Below, piece after piece: positions 51,830 to 59,885 of a stretch of 60,508 nt of DNA. The number at the start of each line of letters is the position of its first letter. The stretch's first letter is position 1. Source of the DNA: a virus; IMG/VR virus record IMGVR_UViG_3300030085_001554, positions 1 to 60,508 of that record; one strand, given 5' to 3'. The position numbers were made by a program, and so were the translations under genes. The notes under the pieces were generated by a model, which was not told the origin of the DNA, ran no database searches, and saw only the letters and a list, made by a program, of their open reading frames with translations.

Positions 51830-52632
51830 TTAACCTCTTTGAGTTGAGCTCTCATGGCGTTTACTGCGCCAGAGTTCTTTTTGTTGTTAAAATAAATGAT
51901 GGCATCTGTCATGTTCTCTCCGATGGTTTCGTCACCGTAGATTATCTGGTTACCGATTGTGCGGAGAACTTCCTTCTCTACCATCTCTTCTAATTCTGCA
52001 CGGACGTCGAGGTTTTTGTCAGTACTATGCTTAACGAAAGCAGCAGGCTTGTCGTTCTTGATGTTGTACATCTGGTTCTCAACTTCCATGTCGGTCATCT
52101 TATCAGGGGTAGCACCCTTGACAAGGACACGCATAAGTCTGCGCATCTTATCAAAGTCAGACGAGATCTTGATGAACTCTTTGTCTGCTTCTTTTTTAAT
52201 CTTTACCTCAGCATTCTTCTTAAGCAAGTCGCGTTGCGGATCGTAGATGTAGAAACGCTTCTGGCCATCAGCCTTCATCTGAGCTTCAGACTCTGCAACT
52301 TGTCTATGCTTGAGGCACCACTTGTAGGTGATGTAATCCATGACGTTCTCAGGATTACCTTCCTCATCTGTAGTAATGTCCAGCTCTGCTCCTTCGAACG
52401 GAACTTTCAGTGACATACTAGCCCAAAACTCTTTTTCTTGTTTGGGCCATGCTTCGTGTCCGGGTGGTACATCTAAGATGCGGGACAAGAGTTTGTGAGA
52501 CTCTTCCCCTTCTACACCTCGTAATGGTTGTCTACCGATATAGATACTACCGATTGCAACTTTGGCGCCTGCTCTTATCTCTTTAGGTAAGTGATTCAGG
52601 ACTTCTTTTCTGCGGATAAATATTTTGCGCAT
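51826..52632 (-). CDS. Conserved crAss-like structural protein
   Basis: A 268-residue basic protein. Blocks such as PLRGVEGEESHKLLSRILDV, FWASMSLKVPFEGAELDI, NPENVMDYITYKWCLKH and KRFYIYDPQ occur in a conserved crAss-like protein found directly after the capsid gene. The rest is charged helix. Its function is unknown; its position after the capsid gene suggests head completion or virion structure. It is separated from the capsid gene by a 133-nt gap that holds a hairpin and a tandem repeat. Confidence 0.65.
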   Translation of the reverse strand: MRKIFIRRKEVLNHLPKEIRAGAKVAIGSIYIGRQPLRGVEGEESHKLLSRILDVPPGHEAWPKQEKEFWASMSLKVPFEGAELDITTDEEGNPENVMDYITYKWCLKHRQVAESEAQMKADGQKRFYIYDPQRDLLKKNAEVKIKKEADKEFIKISSDFDKMRRLMRVLVKGATPDKMTDMEVENQMYNIKNDKPAAFVKHSTDKNLDVRAELEEMVEKEVLRTIGNQIIYGDETIGENMTDAIIYFNNKKNSGAVNAMRAQLKEVK

Positions 52633-52635
52633 GAT

Positions 52636-52697
52636 TAATTGTTCTTTTGGAGTTTAGAAAGAATAACTAAGTTGTTCTTTTATGAAGAAGAATAACT
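52636..52697 (-). repeat. Imperfect tandem repeat in the leader after the capsid gene
   Basis: Two copies of a unit of 29 and 33 nt on the minus strand. Each starts AGTTATTCTT and ends with AAAAGAACAA plus a few bases (copy 1 at 52669-52697, copy 2 at 52636-52668). The centres differ. The repeat ends only 3 nt before the ATG of the 268-residue protein, so it could bind a regulator, act in translation or serve as a processing site. Confidence 0.65.
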
Positions 52698-52716
52698 TAA
52701 GCTTTTGTTGGTAAGC

Positions 52717-52746
52717 GGAGGGGACCACTCATTAGCAGCCCCCTCC
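52717..52746 (-). terminator. GC-rich hairpin after the capsid gene
   Basis: GGAGGGG and CCCCTCC pair across a 16-nt loop, about 20 nt after the capsid stop codon. No T-run follows on either strand, so it is not a typical terminator; it may slow or partly stop transcription, or protect the 3' end of the capsid mRNA. Confidence 0.5.
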
Positions 52747-52765
52747 TATGCAAACCAAACACAAA

Positions 52766-54193
52766 TTACGATGCCACACACTGGAGGTCGAGCGAAGTAT
52801 CGAATCTGCGGAGCAGGATACCAGCCGTCTTCAACATGTGTACAGATGCACCGTCTATGTCACTAGCGCGGGTGTCAGTTTCTGCGAAGCCCTTCGGCAC
52901 AACAGAACCAGCAACACACCAGCGCAACATTTCACGACCCTTCTTATTGATCATCTGGAGATTGTTTTCTCCGTCGTAAGAAGACTGGTCGACAAACGTC
53001 ATTCTGTAGGATTCCAGCGGCAAGCCAGTCTCAGGGTGCTTCTTAGAAGCCTGAGCGACAGGACCGTGGTCGAACAACGGAACCTTTACCACATTCACGC
53101 GGTGACCATCGATGTGGTCGTAGGACGTGAAGTAACCGCTGATACCCAAGCTACGACCGGAACCGGTGATGAACTTAGACTCAGTAGTCTGAAGGTAACT
53201 GTTACCGCTGTAGTAGTTACGCAGAGCCTTATCGAACTCACGTGCGCCACCAACACCGGTGAAGAGAGTGACCTGCTTGTCCGTAGCATCAGTCATGCCG
53301 TAGAACAAGTCACCAATCACGTTCTCAATCTTCTTCTGGGTCAACGTAGAGTAGGTGTCCTTGTTGATGATCTGCTCAAACAGACCAGGACCAGCAAGAA
53401 CCGGCTGACCGTTTTCGTCGAGCATCTCATTAACACCATTGCTACCGTAGGTCTTTTGACCGTACCAGTAGTACATCTCACACTCTTCCTTAAACTTGAG
53501 CATGTGACGGTACTCTTCGTAGTCCATCCACAACTTGGTGGTAGAACCTTCTCTCAACGGGAGCTCGAACTGAGCGACATAGTCCTTAGCGTTACCAGAC
53601 ATGTGGTAAGACTTACGGACCGTACCGATCTTAGAACGAACGAGGCCAGGTGCCGTCCAGTTGGAGGCGTTACCTCTCGAGAAGTCAATTCCCACAGAAG
53701 CAAACAGCATTCCGAACAAAGCACCGTTACCGACGTCAGCAGCAGGCATGCTAGCTTGGTCAGGAGAAACGAGCTTCAGAGTGTACTCATAACCACTAGC
53801 CACAGGACGGGGCTCCTCCATGATGCGAGCGAGCACACCAGACTGAGACACGAGAGTGTAGGGGAAAATGAAGAACTTGTCCGGGAAGGTCAGCTTGAAG
53901 AGCTGTCCGTTAACGCCTTGTGCAGCCGTCAAGTTGGTTGCGTTAGACACGGGACGGACATTCACTTCGTGAGTTTTCACACGGTACTCATACTCGAAGC
54001 GGTCGATGGAGCGAGTGTTACCCACACCTTCCGTCATGAAAGACAGGGGGAACTTCTTCTCCTCGCGGCCTGCGAGGTGAGTAATAATAGGAGAGAGCTC
54101 TTCGGGCTTCTCCATAAGAGCATTGACCAACGAGTTGGTGTCGGTCATCTGCTGGTCGTTGTAGTACGTTTTCAGTACTTGCGTTAAAGCCAT
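52766..54193 (-). CDS. Major capsid protein
   Basis: A 475-residue protein of the crAss-like HK97-fold capsid family. Typical blocks are NWTAPGLVRSKIG (178-190), RKSYHMSGNAKDYVAQFE (193-210) and TTKLWMDYEEYRHM (218-231). Further support comes from its place directly after a scaffold-like gene, next to the portal and terminase. There is no sign of a cleaved prohead delta domain at the N-terminus, which starts MALTQVLKTYYNDQQM and runs straight into the fold; this fits the separate scaffold protein. The 479-residue open frame on the opposite strand is a shadow of this gene. Confidence 0.88.
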   Translation of the reverse strand: MALTQVLKTYYNDQQMTDTNSLVNALMEKPEELSPIITHLAGREEKKFPLSFMTEGVGNTRSIDRFEYEYRVKTHEVNVRPVSNATNLTAAQGVNGQLFKLTFPDKFFIFPYTLVSQSGVLARIMEEPRPVASGYEYTLKLVSPDQASMPAADVGNGALFGMLFASVGIDFSRGNASNWTAPGLVRSKIGTVRKSYHMSGNAKDYVAQFELPLREGSTTKLWMDYEEYRHMLKFKEECEMYYWYGQKTYGSNGVNEMLDENGQPVLAGPGLFEQIINKDTYSTLTQKKIENVIGDLFYGMTDATDKQVTLFTGVGGAREFDKALRNYYSGNSYLQTTESKFITGSGRSLGISGYFTSYDHIDGHRVNVVKVPLFDHGPVAQASKKHPETGLPLESYRMTFVDQSSYDGENNLQMINKKGREMLRWCVAGSVVPKGFAETDTRASDIDGASVHMLKTAGILLRRFDTSLDLQCVAS

Positions 54194-54213
54194 AGTTTTC
54201 GAATTTTAGTTGT

Positions 54214-55308
54214 TTATTGTAATATGCTGCCGAGATCCAGTTGATCGAAGTCGACGTTCCTGGAACTACGTTGTTGTTTGCGAGCACTCTTGACTCTCTC
54301 CTCGTTCGAAACAATTCTGTCTCTCAGATTACGAGCGGCTTGAGTCTTCGCCTTTTTTTCGATTATTCCGTTAAGGTCAAACCCACTATACAGCATATAA
54401 TCTATAGCTAGTTTGACATCCGTTCCCGCTTCCTGATAATCCAGGTCACGTTGAGTTTCTCCATTATCGCCGATGGGTTGGGATATATAATCGAAGAAGT
54501 TTGATTTCTCTCTATCTGGGATCTTAACACCAGCAAACTCGTTCCCTCCTTCGATGTGGTCTGCGACCTCACCCCAGAACTGCTGCTGTTGTTCTTGTTG
54601 CTGTTCATACTGCTCTCGCTGTTGAGCCATCAGCTGCTCTTGTTCCTGTTGTTGGAACTTGGCAAGATGATCTTTTGCACGCTTAGCGTTTGCAAGCAAT
54701 CTCCCAGAATCTTCATACGTATCTATTGTGTCTTGTATGAACTCTGTATCGTGCCCCTTAGTCTGTAAAAACTGTGCGAGCACTGCACGTTGCATATTGA
54801 CATCATCGTCTCTTACTTCGAGGGCGTTGAAGTCAATTTGTTGTCCTTGCTTTTGAAAGAACTCACGGGAATCGCCTCCCGCCAGCACATAGTCAAGATG
54901 TTGTTGAACCTCAGGGAACTGCTCGAACAGTGACTGCAGCTGATCTTCTGCTGCGTTTTGACTGATATCTCTTACGAAGTTCGTAATGCCTTCAAGTGAG
55001 TCATCATAGTCACCTTCTAATTCGAATCCCAATGTGCGAGCTACCTCGGCAGCTACACTAGCAGGTTCTCCATCTTCTTCGTGCTCGTCTTCTACGTAGG
55101 TTTCTTCTTCCTCAGGCTGCTCATAATAATCATCATCAGCATCTTCGTCCCCCACTTCTGGGTCTACGTTTTCGTCTTGCACTTCCTCCTCAACTTCTTG
55201 AGGAACTTCTTCGACGACGTCTTGGACGTCCTCTACTGTTTCGACTCCATCACCGATCACATTGTCGAGTGTGAGAGAGTCAATATTTAACTTGTCGTCT
55301 GGTTGCAT
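54214..55308 (-). CDS. Scaffolding protein
   Basis: A 364-residue protein with the usual scaffold design: a very acidic first 95 residues (VEEVPQEVEEEVQDENVD in pattern), a helical middle, a Gln-rich coiled coil (EQEQLMAQQREQYEQQQEQQQQF) at about 215-240, and a basic end (EERVKSARKQQRSSR). It comes immediately before the capsid gene. It should guide capsid assembly and then leave or be degraded. The sequence also has a TAAATTTG (55314-55321) only 5 nt before the ATG. Confidence 0.78.
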   Translation of the reverse strand: MQPDDKLNIDSLTLDNVIGDGVETVEDVQDVVEEVPQEVEEEVQDENVDPEVGDEDADDDYYEQPEEEETYVEDEHEEDGEPASVAAEVARTLGFELEGDYDDSLEGITNFVRDISQNAAEDQLQSLFEQFPEVQQHLDYVLAGGDSREFFQKQGQQIDFNALEVRDDDVNMQRAVLAQFLQTKGHDTEFIQDTIDTYEDSGRLLANAKRAKDHLAKFQQQEQEQLMAQQREQYEQQQEQQQQFWGEVADHIEGGNEFAGVKIPDREKSNFFDYISQPIGDNGETQRDLDYQEAGTDVKLAIDYMLYSGFDLNGIIEKKAKTQAARNLRDRIVSNEERVKSARKQQRSSRNVDFDQLDLGSILQ

Positions 55309-55342
55309 GTCTACAAATTTAATTAGTTAATTAGCTTGTTTC

Positions 55343-55363
55343 TTGTAAAATTATTTTTTACAA
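55343..55363. other. AT-rich hairpin in the gap before the scaffold gene
   Basis: TTGTAAAA and TTTTACAA pair across a 5-nt loop in the 71-nt gap between the 754-residue gene and the scaffold gene. All but two of the eight pairs are A-T and no T-run follows on the minus strand. It could be a protein-binding palindrome or a weak terminator. Confidence 0.35.
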
Positions 55364-55379
55364 AAGCCCTTATAATATA

Positions 55380-57644
55380 TCACTTACGTAGTTTAAAGTA
55401 CTTTCGCATGGGTCGTTTTCCGCCCCTTTTAGCCACGTTTTGTGGTAAGTTGTTGTCTCCTTCGTAAGCTATTGCGTTCAGCATCTTAAAGATGTCATCT
55501 TTACTGTAGCCTGTATTAAGTTCCCCAAAGGGAGAATTATACTCCGAGTTGCCTTTGAGGTAGTCATCAAACTGTTCTCTTGTTACTGGGGAATTAAATA
55601 CATCTACTCCCTGGTTGTACAAACCCCGCCGCATGTCCATTATACGCGCTCTAGTTTCCGTAGGTTCTTGCACGTATTCTCTGTATCTATCTGAAGTTTT
55701 TTGTACGACTTCTCCTTCTTCGTCCGAAGATCTAAAACTCTGCATCATATTAAAATCTGCTAGGGGGAAACTACTTCTGTCCGAAGCATGAGATCTTTCG
55801 TGGACTCCCGTTCCTAAAAGCTTATCAGTAAGCTGGCCACTATAGTTAGGATTATATACGGTGATGTTTCGCCCAGGGCTAAAGAATGCTCGTATTGTTG
55901 ATCTGTAGTTATCTCCGTACTGATTTGCAAACTCACCTACATCTGAACTTGGAAGATAAGATGCACTTAGCAGGTTCTGATTTCTTTCATCAGTCGTTTC
56001 TTTTGCATACTTCTGAGAAACGTATCGGTTAAAGGCGTCTCCAGCGCCAATTACGTCGAGTGCAGATAAAACAGTTCCTTTGTCCCTTTCTCCTCTGTTG
56101 CTTTTCATATAGCTCTCTGTGAGCATTTGCTGTGCCATTGGAGAGTTGTTCCATTCTAAGTTAAAGTCTGTACCTGCAAGGTCAGCGAACTTTGCCGGTT
56201 CGTTTCCTGCCATTTCTCCTATGACGTCTACCTTACCTGGCATGCCCATAGTCAATACTTTTCTAGGGCCCTCTTCTTTAGGGCCAGCGCTTTGGTACAC
56301 TCCCCCTGCCTGATTAAGATTAAGGCCGCTCATTGTGTTGTTTGTGAACCTATCGGTTAGGTCATCTAGAGCACTTAGAGTGTATCTGTTAGGTGCTTCT
56401 CCTGGTCTGAGTGTTCTTCCTCCTACACTTGGAGTTCCGTAAAGGTTCTGTATGTTTCTGAGAAGAGTATTTTTATTTTTATTGAACGTAGCCCTTTCTC
56501 TTGCAGCTTCGTAGAACAAGTCACTTGCACGATCAACTGTTCTTCGATTAAAAAGATTGTGCTCTGCTGCTCCTCTTCTTAGCGCTCTATTTGCATCTCC
56601 GATTAAATCCAAGTCTGCTTGTCGCATTCCTCTGATAGCACGCGTAGCCTGATTCTGCAGCTTTGTTATCTGCATACTTTCTGGCATTACATCTTTACTC
56701 AGATTTATAGCTTGTCTTGATCTTGTAGGAGCGCTTGCTCCAAATGCGAGGGGAGACAGAGCTTCGAAAGCTCCCATAGCCGTCAGACTAACTGGGTTGC
56801 TGAGGGGGTTCTCCTCTATATACTTTCCTGCTGCCATCTGGTTATACTGCAATCCAGGAGGCATAAATGCCATGGCATTGGGAGGTGCTGCACGACCAGC
56901 CTGTCTTATAGTTCCTTGGTCAGGAGGAGGCTGAAGAGCGGAGGTATCTAATGGTATTGTAGTTGGGAGAGTTGGCATAGACACTCGGGTGTTGTCTTGC
57001 ACTCCCCCTGACTGCATCTTCCTAGGTACGTACTGCAGTTGATTCTCCCCAAAATATCCTGTGGGATTAGCTATCATCTTGCGCTCAGGGCTAAGCATCT
57101 GAGACATGAACTCTAGCTTAGCTGTAGGATGCACTTTGGACTTAAGCAGCATCCCAGTTTCATGGTCTACTGAAGGATAGTGTCCTGCAGCATCAGGCTT
57201 GTAGCCGAGCTCTTTAGCTCTGGCCATATTATAGTCACCGCCTGCTTGCATGTTAGCAGGAGTCTCAATGACTGTCCCCCGCTGAGGACCAGTAGGAAGG
57301 TTTTGCACACCAGGGGGCACATTCTCGTATGACTTGACTAAGTGTCCCTGCTCGTCGTACTTCTCTATGTTGATCGGGGCTTTCATCCCGACCGTATTGA
57401 ATGGGGTATTAGGAGGAACATTAGGGAATATCATACTTTGAGAAATGTTCCCAGCCTGATGTGCAGGTCTCAATCCTTGCTGTTGTTGCTGCGGTGTCTG
57501 CGCAACCTGTATATTATTTTGTTGCTCGAATTGCCCAATAATATCGATGCCCTGGTTGTACGCCTGGAAAACATCTAGTATAGAGCCTGGGAATCCAGAC
57601 TGCTTGTGCCGTTGCAGCAGAAATTTTCTCGTAGCGTTATCCAT
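55380..57644 (-). CDS. Virion protein with zincin-like motif
   Basis: A 754-residue protein between portal and scaffold. Residues 133-180 carry a module seen in several phage proteins (ARAKELGYKPD, GHYPSVD, GMLLKSKVHPT). Residues 611-625 read LGTGVHERSHASD, an HExxH zinc-peptidase motif (H615, E616, H619). Short MQxGG motifs occur (MQAGG at 132, MQSGG near 210) and a related NQAGG near 440. The N-terminus is Gln- and Pro-rich. It could be an internal head protein, or a peptidase for virion processing. The family is not recognised. Confidence 0.62.
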   Translation of the reverse strand: MDNATRKFLLQRHKQSGFPGSILDVFQAYNQGIDIIGQFEQQNNIQVAQTPQQQQQGLRPAHQAGNISQSMIFPNVPPNTPFNTVGMKAPINIEKYDEQGHLVKSYENVPPGVQNLPTGPQRGTVIETPANMQAGGDYNMARAKELGYKPDAAGHYPSVDHETGMLLKSKVHPTAKLEFMSQMLSPERKMIANPTGYFGENQLQYVPRKMQSGGVQDNTRVSMPTLPTTIPLDTSALQPPPDQGTIRQAGRAAPPNAMAFMPPGLQYNQMAAGKYIEENPLSNPVSLTAMGAFEALSPLAFGASAPTRSRQAINLSKDVMPESMQITKLQNQATRAIRGMRQADLDLIGDANRALRRGAAEHNLFNRRTVDRASDLFYEAARERATFNKNKNTLLRNIQNLYGTPSVGGRTLRPGEAPNRYTLSALDDLTDRFTNNTMSGLNLNQAGGVYQSAGPKEEGPRKVLTMGMPGKVDVIGEMAGNEPAKFADLAGTDFNLEWNNSPMAQQMLTESYMKSNRGERDKGTVLSALDVIGAGDAFNRYVSQKYAKETTDERNQNLLSASYLPSSDVGEFANQYGDNYRSTIRAFFSPGRNITVYNPNYSGQLTDKLLGTGVHERSHASDRSSFPLADFNMMQSFRSSDEEGEVVQKTSDRYREYVQEPTETRARIMDMRRGLYNQGVDVFNSPVTREQFDDYLKGNSEYNSPFGELNTGYSKDDIFKMLNAIAYEGDNNLPQNVAKRGGKRPMRKYFKLRK

Positions 57645-59866
57645 TATTCTCCGTTAGGCTCGGTGTCTCCTTCTTTATCTAAAGCTTCTCGCTTAAGATC
57701 GATCTCCTTCTCTTTGATGTCATGATCCATCATGATCTTCTGCAGGTCGATGTCTAAACGATTAGCTTGGTCTTTAGCTTCTGCATTGATGAGAGCAACT
57801 TCTATGTCTTTGCGGCGGTCTCTGTCTTTCTCTTGAGCCTCTTGCTGCATCTTCATCTGCTCCATCTGCATAGCCTGCTGAGCCTGTTGTTGTTGAGCTT
57901 GTTGCTGTGCAGCTTCAAGTTCTGCTTGTGCGGCTTCTGCCTTTCTAAGCTTTTCTTTAATGCCGCTGAAGTTCTCCGTGTCCATGAGATCCAGGACTGC
58001 GGATGCGGGCATTCCATTCTGTATCATGGCTTGAGACAGCTCCTTAGCTTGTCTAATATTCTCTTGGTCTCTACCTGCATCAGATACGAAAATGCCGTAC
58101 TCGCTTTCCATGTGGGCGAGAGAGTCCATATCAATGAACTGAGTGGTCGTGTCCGGAAGCACGTACATTCCTTTCTTCCCAGATATCCAGGCTTCTTTGG
58201 AATAGTCTAACATGCCTTGCAGTTCTCTCTGCTCAAATCGTGCAAACTTGCGGAACAGGTCTTCAGTGATGTGGGAAGACTGTACGATAGCTTGTTGCGA
58301 AGAGCCTTTGCCTTCGTATGCACCAATAGTTCCCTGTCTCTGTCTATTGACTCCAGAGATCTTCTCCCACTCTTGCATTGTAGTCTCAAGTAGCAGGACG
58401 TATTGTTCTATCGTCTTGATAGACATGTCCAATACAGACTGGTGTTGCGGTGAGAGCTGAATGCCTTCTTTGTTGTAGTCAACCCAAGCAATACCTGTGC
58501 CCTCTACGTAGTACATGAACTTATCGAGGTCCCACTTCTTGGGAATCATATTGATGTCGAACTGTGCGATGATATCTTTACTACGTGCAATCGCAAGCTC
58601 CATGCGGTACTTGAAGATGTTGTAGTTAATCTGGAACGGGATACCAAGGCTCACCAACGAGATGTTGCTGGAGTTGATATCCGAATACTTGAACCCGTTG
58701 ATGGGCAGTTTGCATCTAGACGGGTTGTCTAAAGACGTTCTCTGATTAGGGATTGGAGATGTCTTTACATAGAACCTTCCGTCAATCTTAGTTCCTTCCC
58801 ATACTTCGTTAACCCACTCGTACTTGATCTTGCCTCCCATCTCCTTGATTTCGGCAGGCATCCTGTAACCTTCTGCAACCTCAAACTCCTCGATTACGCC
58901 GGTCTGTGGGTCTGTGTAGGACACAAAGCCAATACGTTTGCGGCTTTTCCAGTACACAGTTACGACTTCTACGAGTCTGTTTCTGTAGATGTTGTCATCC
59001 GCCCCCGTGGCCTCCGAGCGGTAAAGCAGATATGTGTCTACTGACTGGTGCTTGGGGTCTTCTAGTTGGAGGACTTGTTCCTCAGTGAGGTAGTCACCAA
59101 AGTGATCGATAACCGTGGCTGCGTGCGAATAGCGTCTCACTATTGCCCAGTCTCCGTCTTCAACAAACTCTACATCTGGGTCCTTGTCGAAGTCAATGTC
59201 AATTGGATTGATTACGTCGTAAAACGGCTCAGAGCGTCTAACACCTTTGTGCGAATACGTTTCTCCAGATACCAGGAAGTGAAAGAATTGCTTCTGGAAC
59301 TTGTCGTACATCTCCTGCTCGTACATGATGTAGTTCATCGCTGACTGGCCTTTGATGGCGCGGTCATCTACGTATGTACGTTCAAACTGCTCAGCCACTT
59401 GCTTTGGGAGTGGGGGCTGTTGCTCTTGTATCTGCTGAGTCTCTAGGTCTTTTGGCTTTGCAATCTCATTCAAGAACATTGCTTCTACCGCTGCTCTAAG
59501 CTGTTTTGTTTTAGCCTCTTCTTTCAGGCTGATGCTATCTGCATTCTTTACGGTAACAGTGTAGTTGAGGGGGCGCTTGGACTTTTCTCCCAGCAACAGA
59601 TCGATGATCGGCTTGATGATGGGGTAGTTCCTAAGCTTGGACGGAAAGTTCTCTCGACTCTTTCCGTATGGTTTGATTACATATCTGTAGTCAGTCTCGT
59701 CGACTTCTCCGTTGTAATAATCATATAGTGCTTTCAGATTGCTGCGTCTTTCGCTCAATCCGAACTTAGATATATTGATGAAAGCGTCCACACATTCCTC
59801 TCTCCACTTCTTAGTCTTCTTACTTAACGGTAGTCTTTGCTGCGGTATTTTTGCTGCTCCGTACAT
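57644..59866 (-). CDS. Portal protein
   Basis: A 740-residue protein that forms the ring at the capsid vertex through which DNA enters and leaves. The N-terminal portion carries the crAss-like portal pattern: LKALYDYYNGEVDE (44-57), RENFPSKLRN, and PIIKPIIDLLLGEKSKRP (82-99). Later blocks include FLVSGETYSHKGVRR, NPIDIDFDKDPDVEFVEDGDWAIVRRY and EKISGVNRQRQGTIGAYEG. The last 120 residues are a Gln-rich coiled coil. It lies 19 nt after the terminase gene, and its stop shares bases with the next ATG (TAATG). Confidence 0.88.
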   Translation of the reverse strand: MYGAAKIPQQRLPLSKKTKKWREECVDAFINISKFGLSERRSNLKALYDYYNGEVDETDYRYVIKPYGKSRENFPSKLRNYPIIKPIIDLLLGEKSKRPLNYTVTVKNADSISLKEEAKTKQLRAAVEAMFLNEIAKPKDLETQQIQEQQPPLPKQVAEQFERTYVDDRAIKGQSAMNYIMYEQEMYDKFQKQFFHFLVSGETYSHKGVRRSEPFYDVINPIDIDFDKDPDVEFVEDGDWAIVRRYSHAATVIDHFGDYLTEEQVLQLEDPKHQSVDTYLLYRSEATGADDNIYRNRLVEVVTVYWKSRKRIGFVSYTDPQTGVIEEFEVAEGYRMPAEIKEMGGKIKYEWVNEVWEGTKIDGRFYVKTSPIPNQRTSLDNPSRCKLPINGFKYSDINSSNISLVSLGIPFQINYNIFKYRMELAIARSKDIIAQFDINMIPKKWDLDKFMYYVEGTGIAWVDYNKEGIQLSPQHQSVLDMSIKTIEQYVLLLETTMQEWEKISGVNRQRQGTIGAYEGKGSSQQAIVQSSHITEDLFRKFARFEQRELQGMLDYSKEAWISGKKGMYVLPDTTTQFIDMDSLAHMESEYGIFVSDAGRDQENIRQAKELSQAMIQNGMPASAVLDLMDTENFSGIKEKLRKAEAAQAELEAAQQQAQQQQAQQAMQMEQMKMQQEAQEKDRDRRKDIEVALINAEAKDQANRLDIDLQKIMMDHDIKEKEIDLKREALDKEGDTEPNGE

Positions 59867-59885
59867 TCTTGTAAAAGTATAAAAT

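Noticed and set aside
52748-54187. Long open frame (479 residues) on the plus strand opposite the capsid gene
   Set aside because: It mirrors the capsid gene almost exactly; its composition (His, Arg, Thr, Val-rich without a recognisable fold) is that of a shadow frame caused by codon bias.
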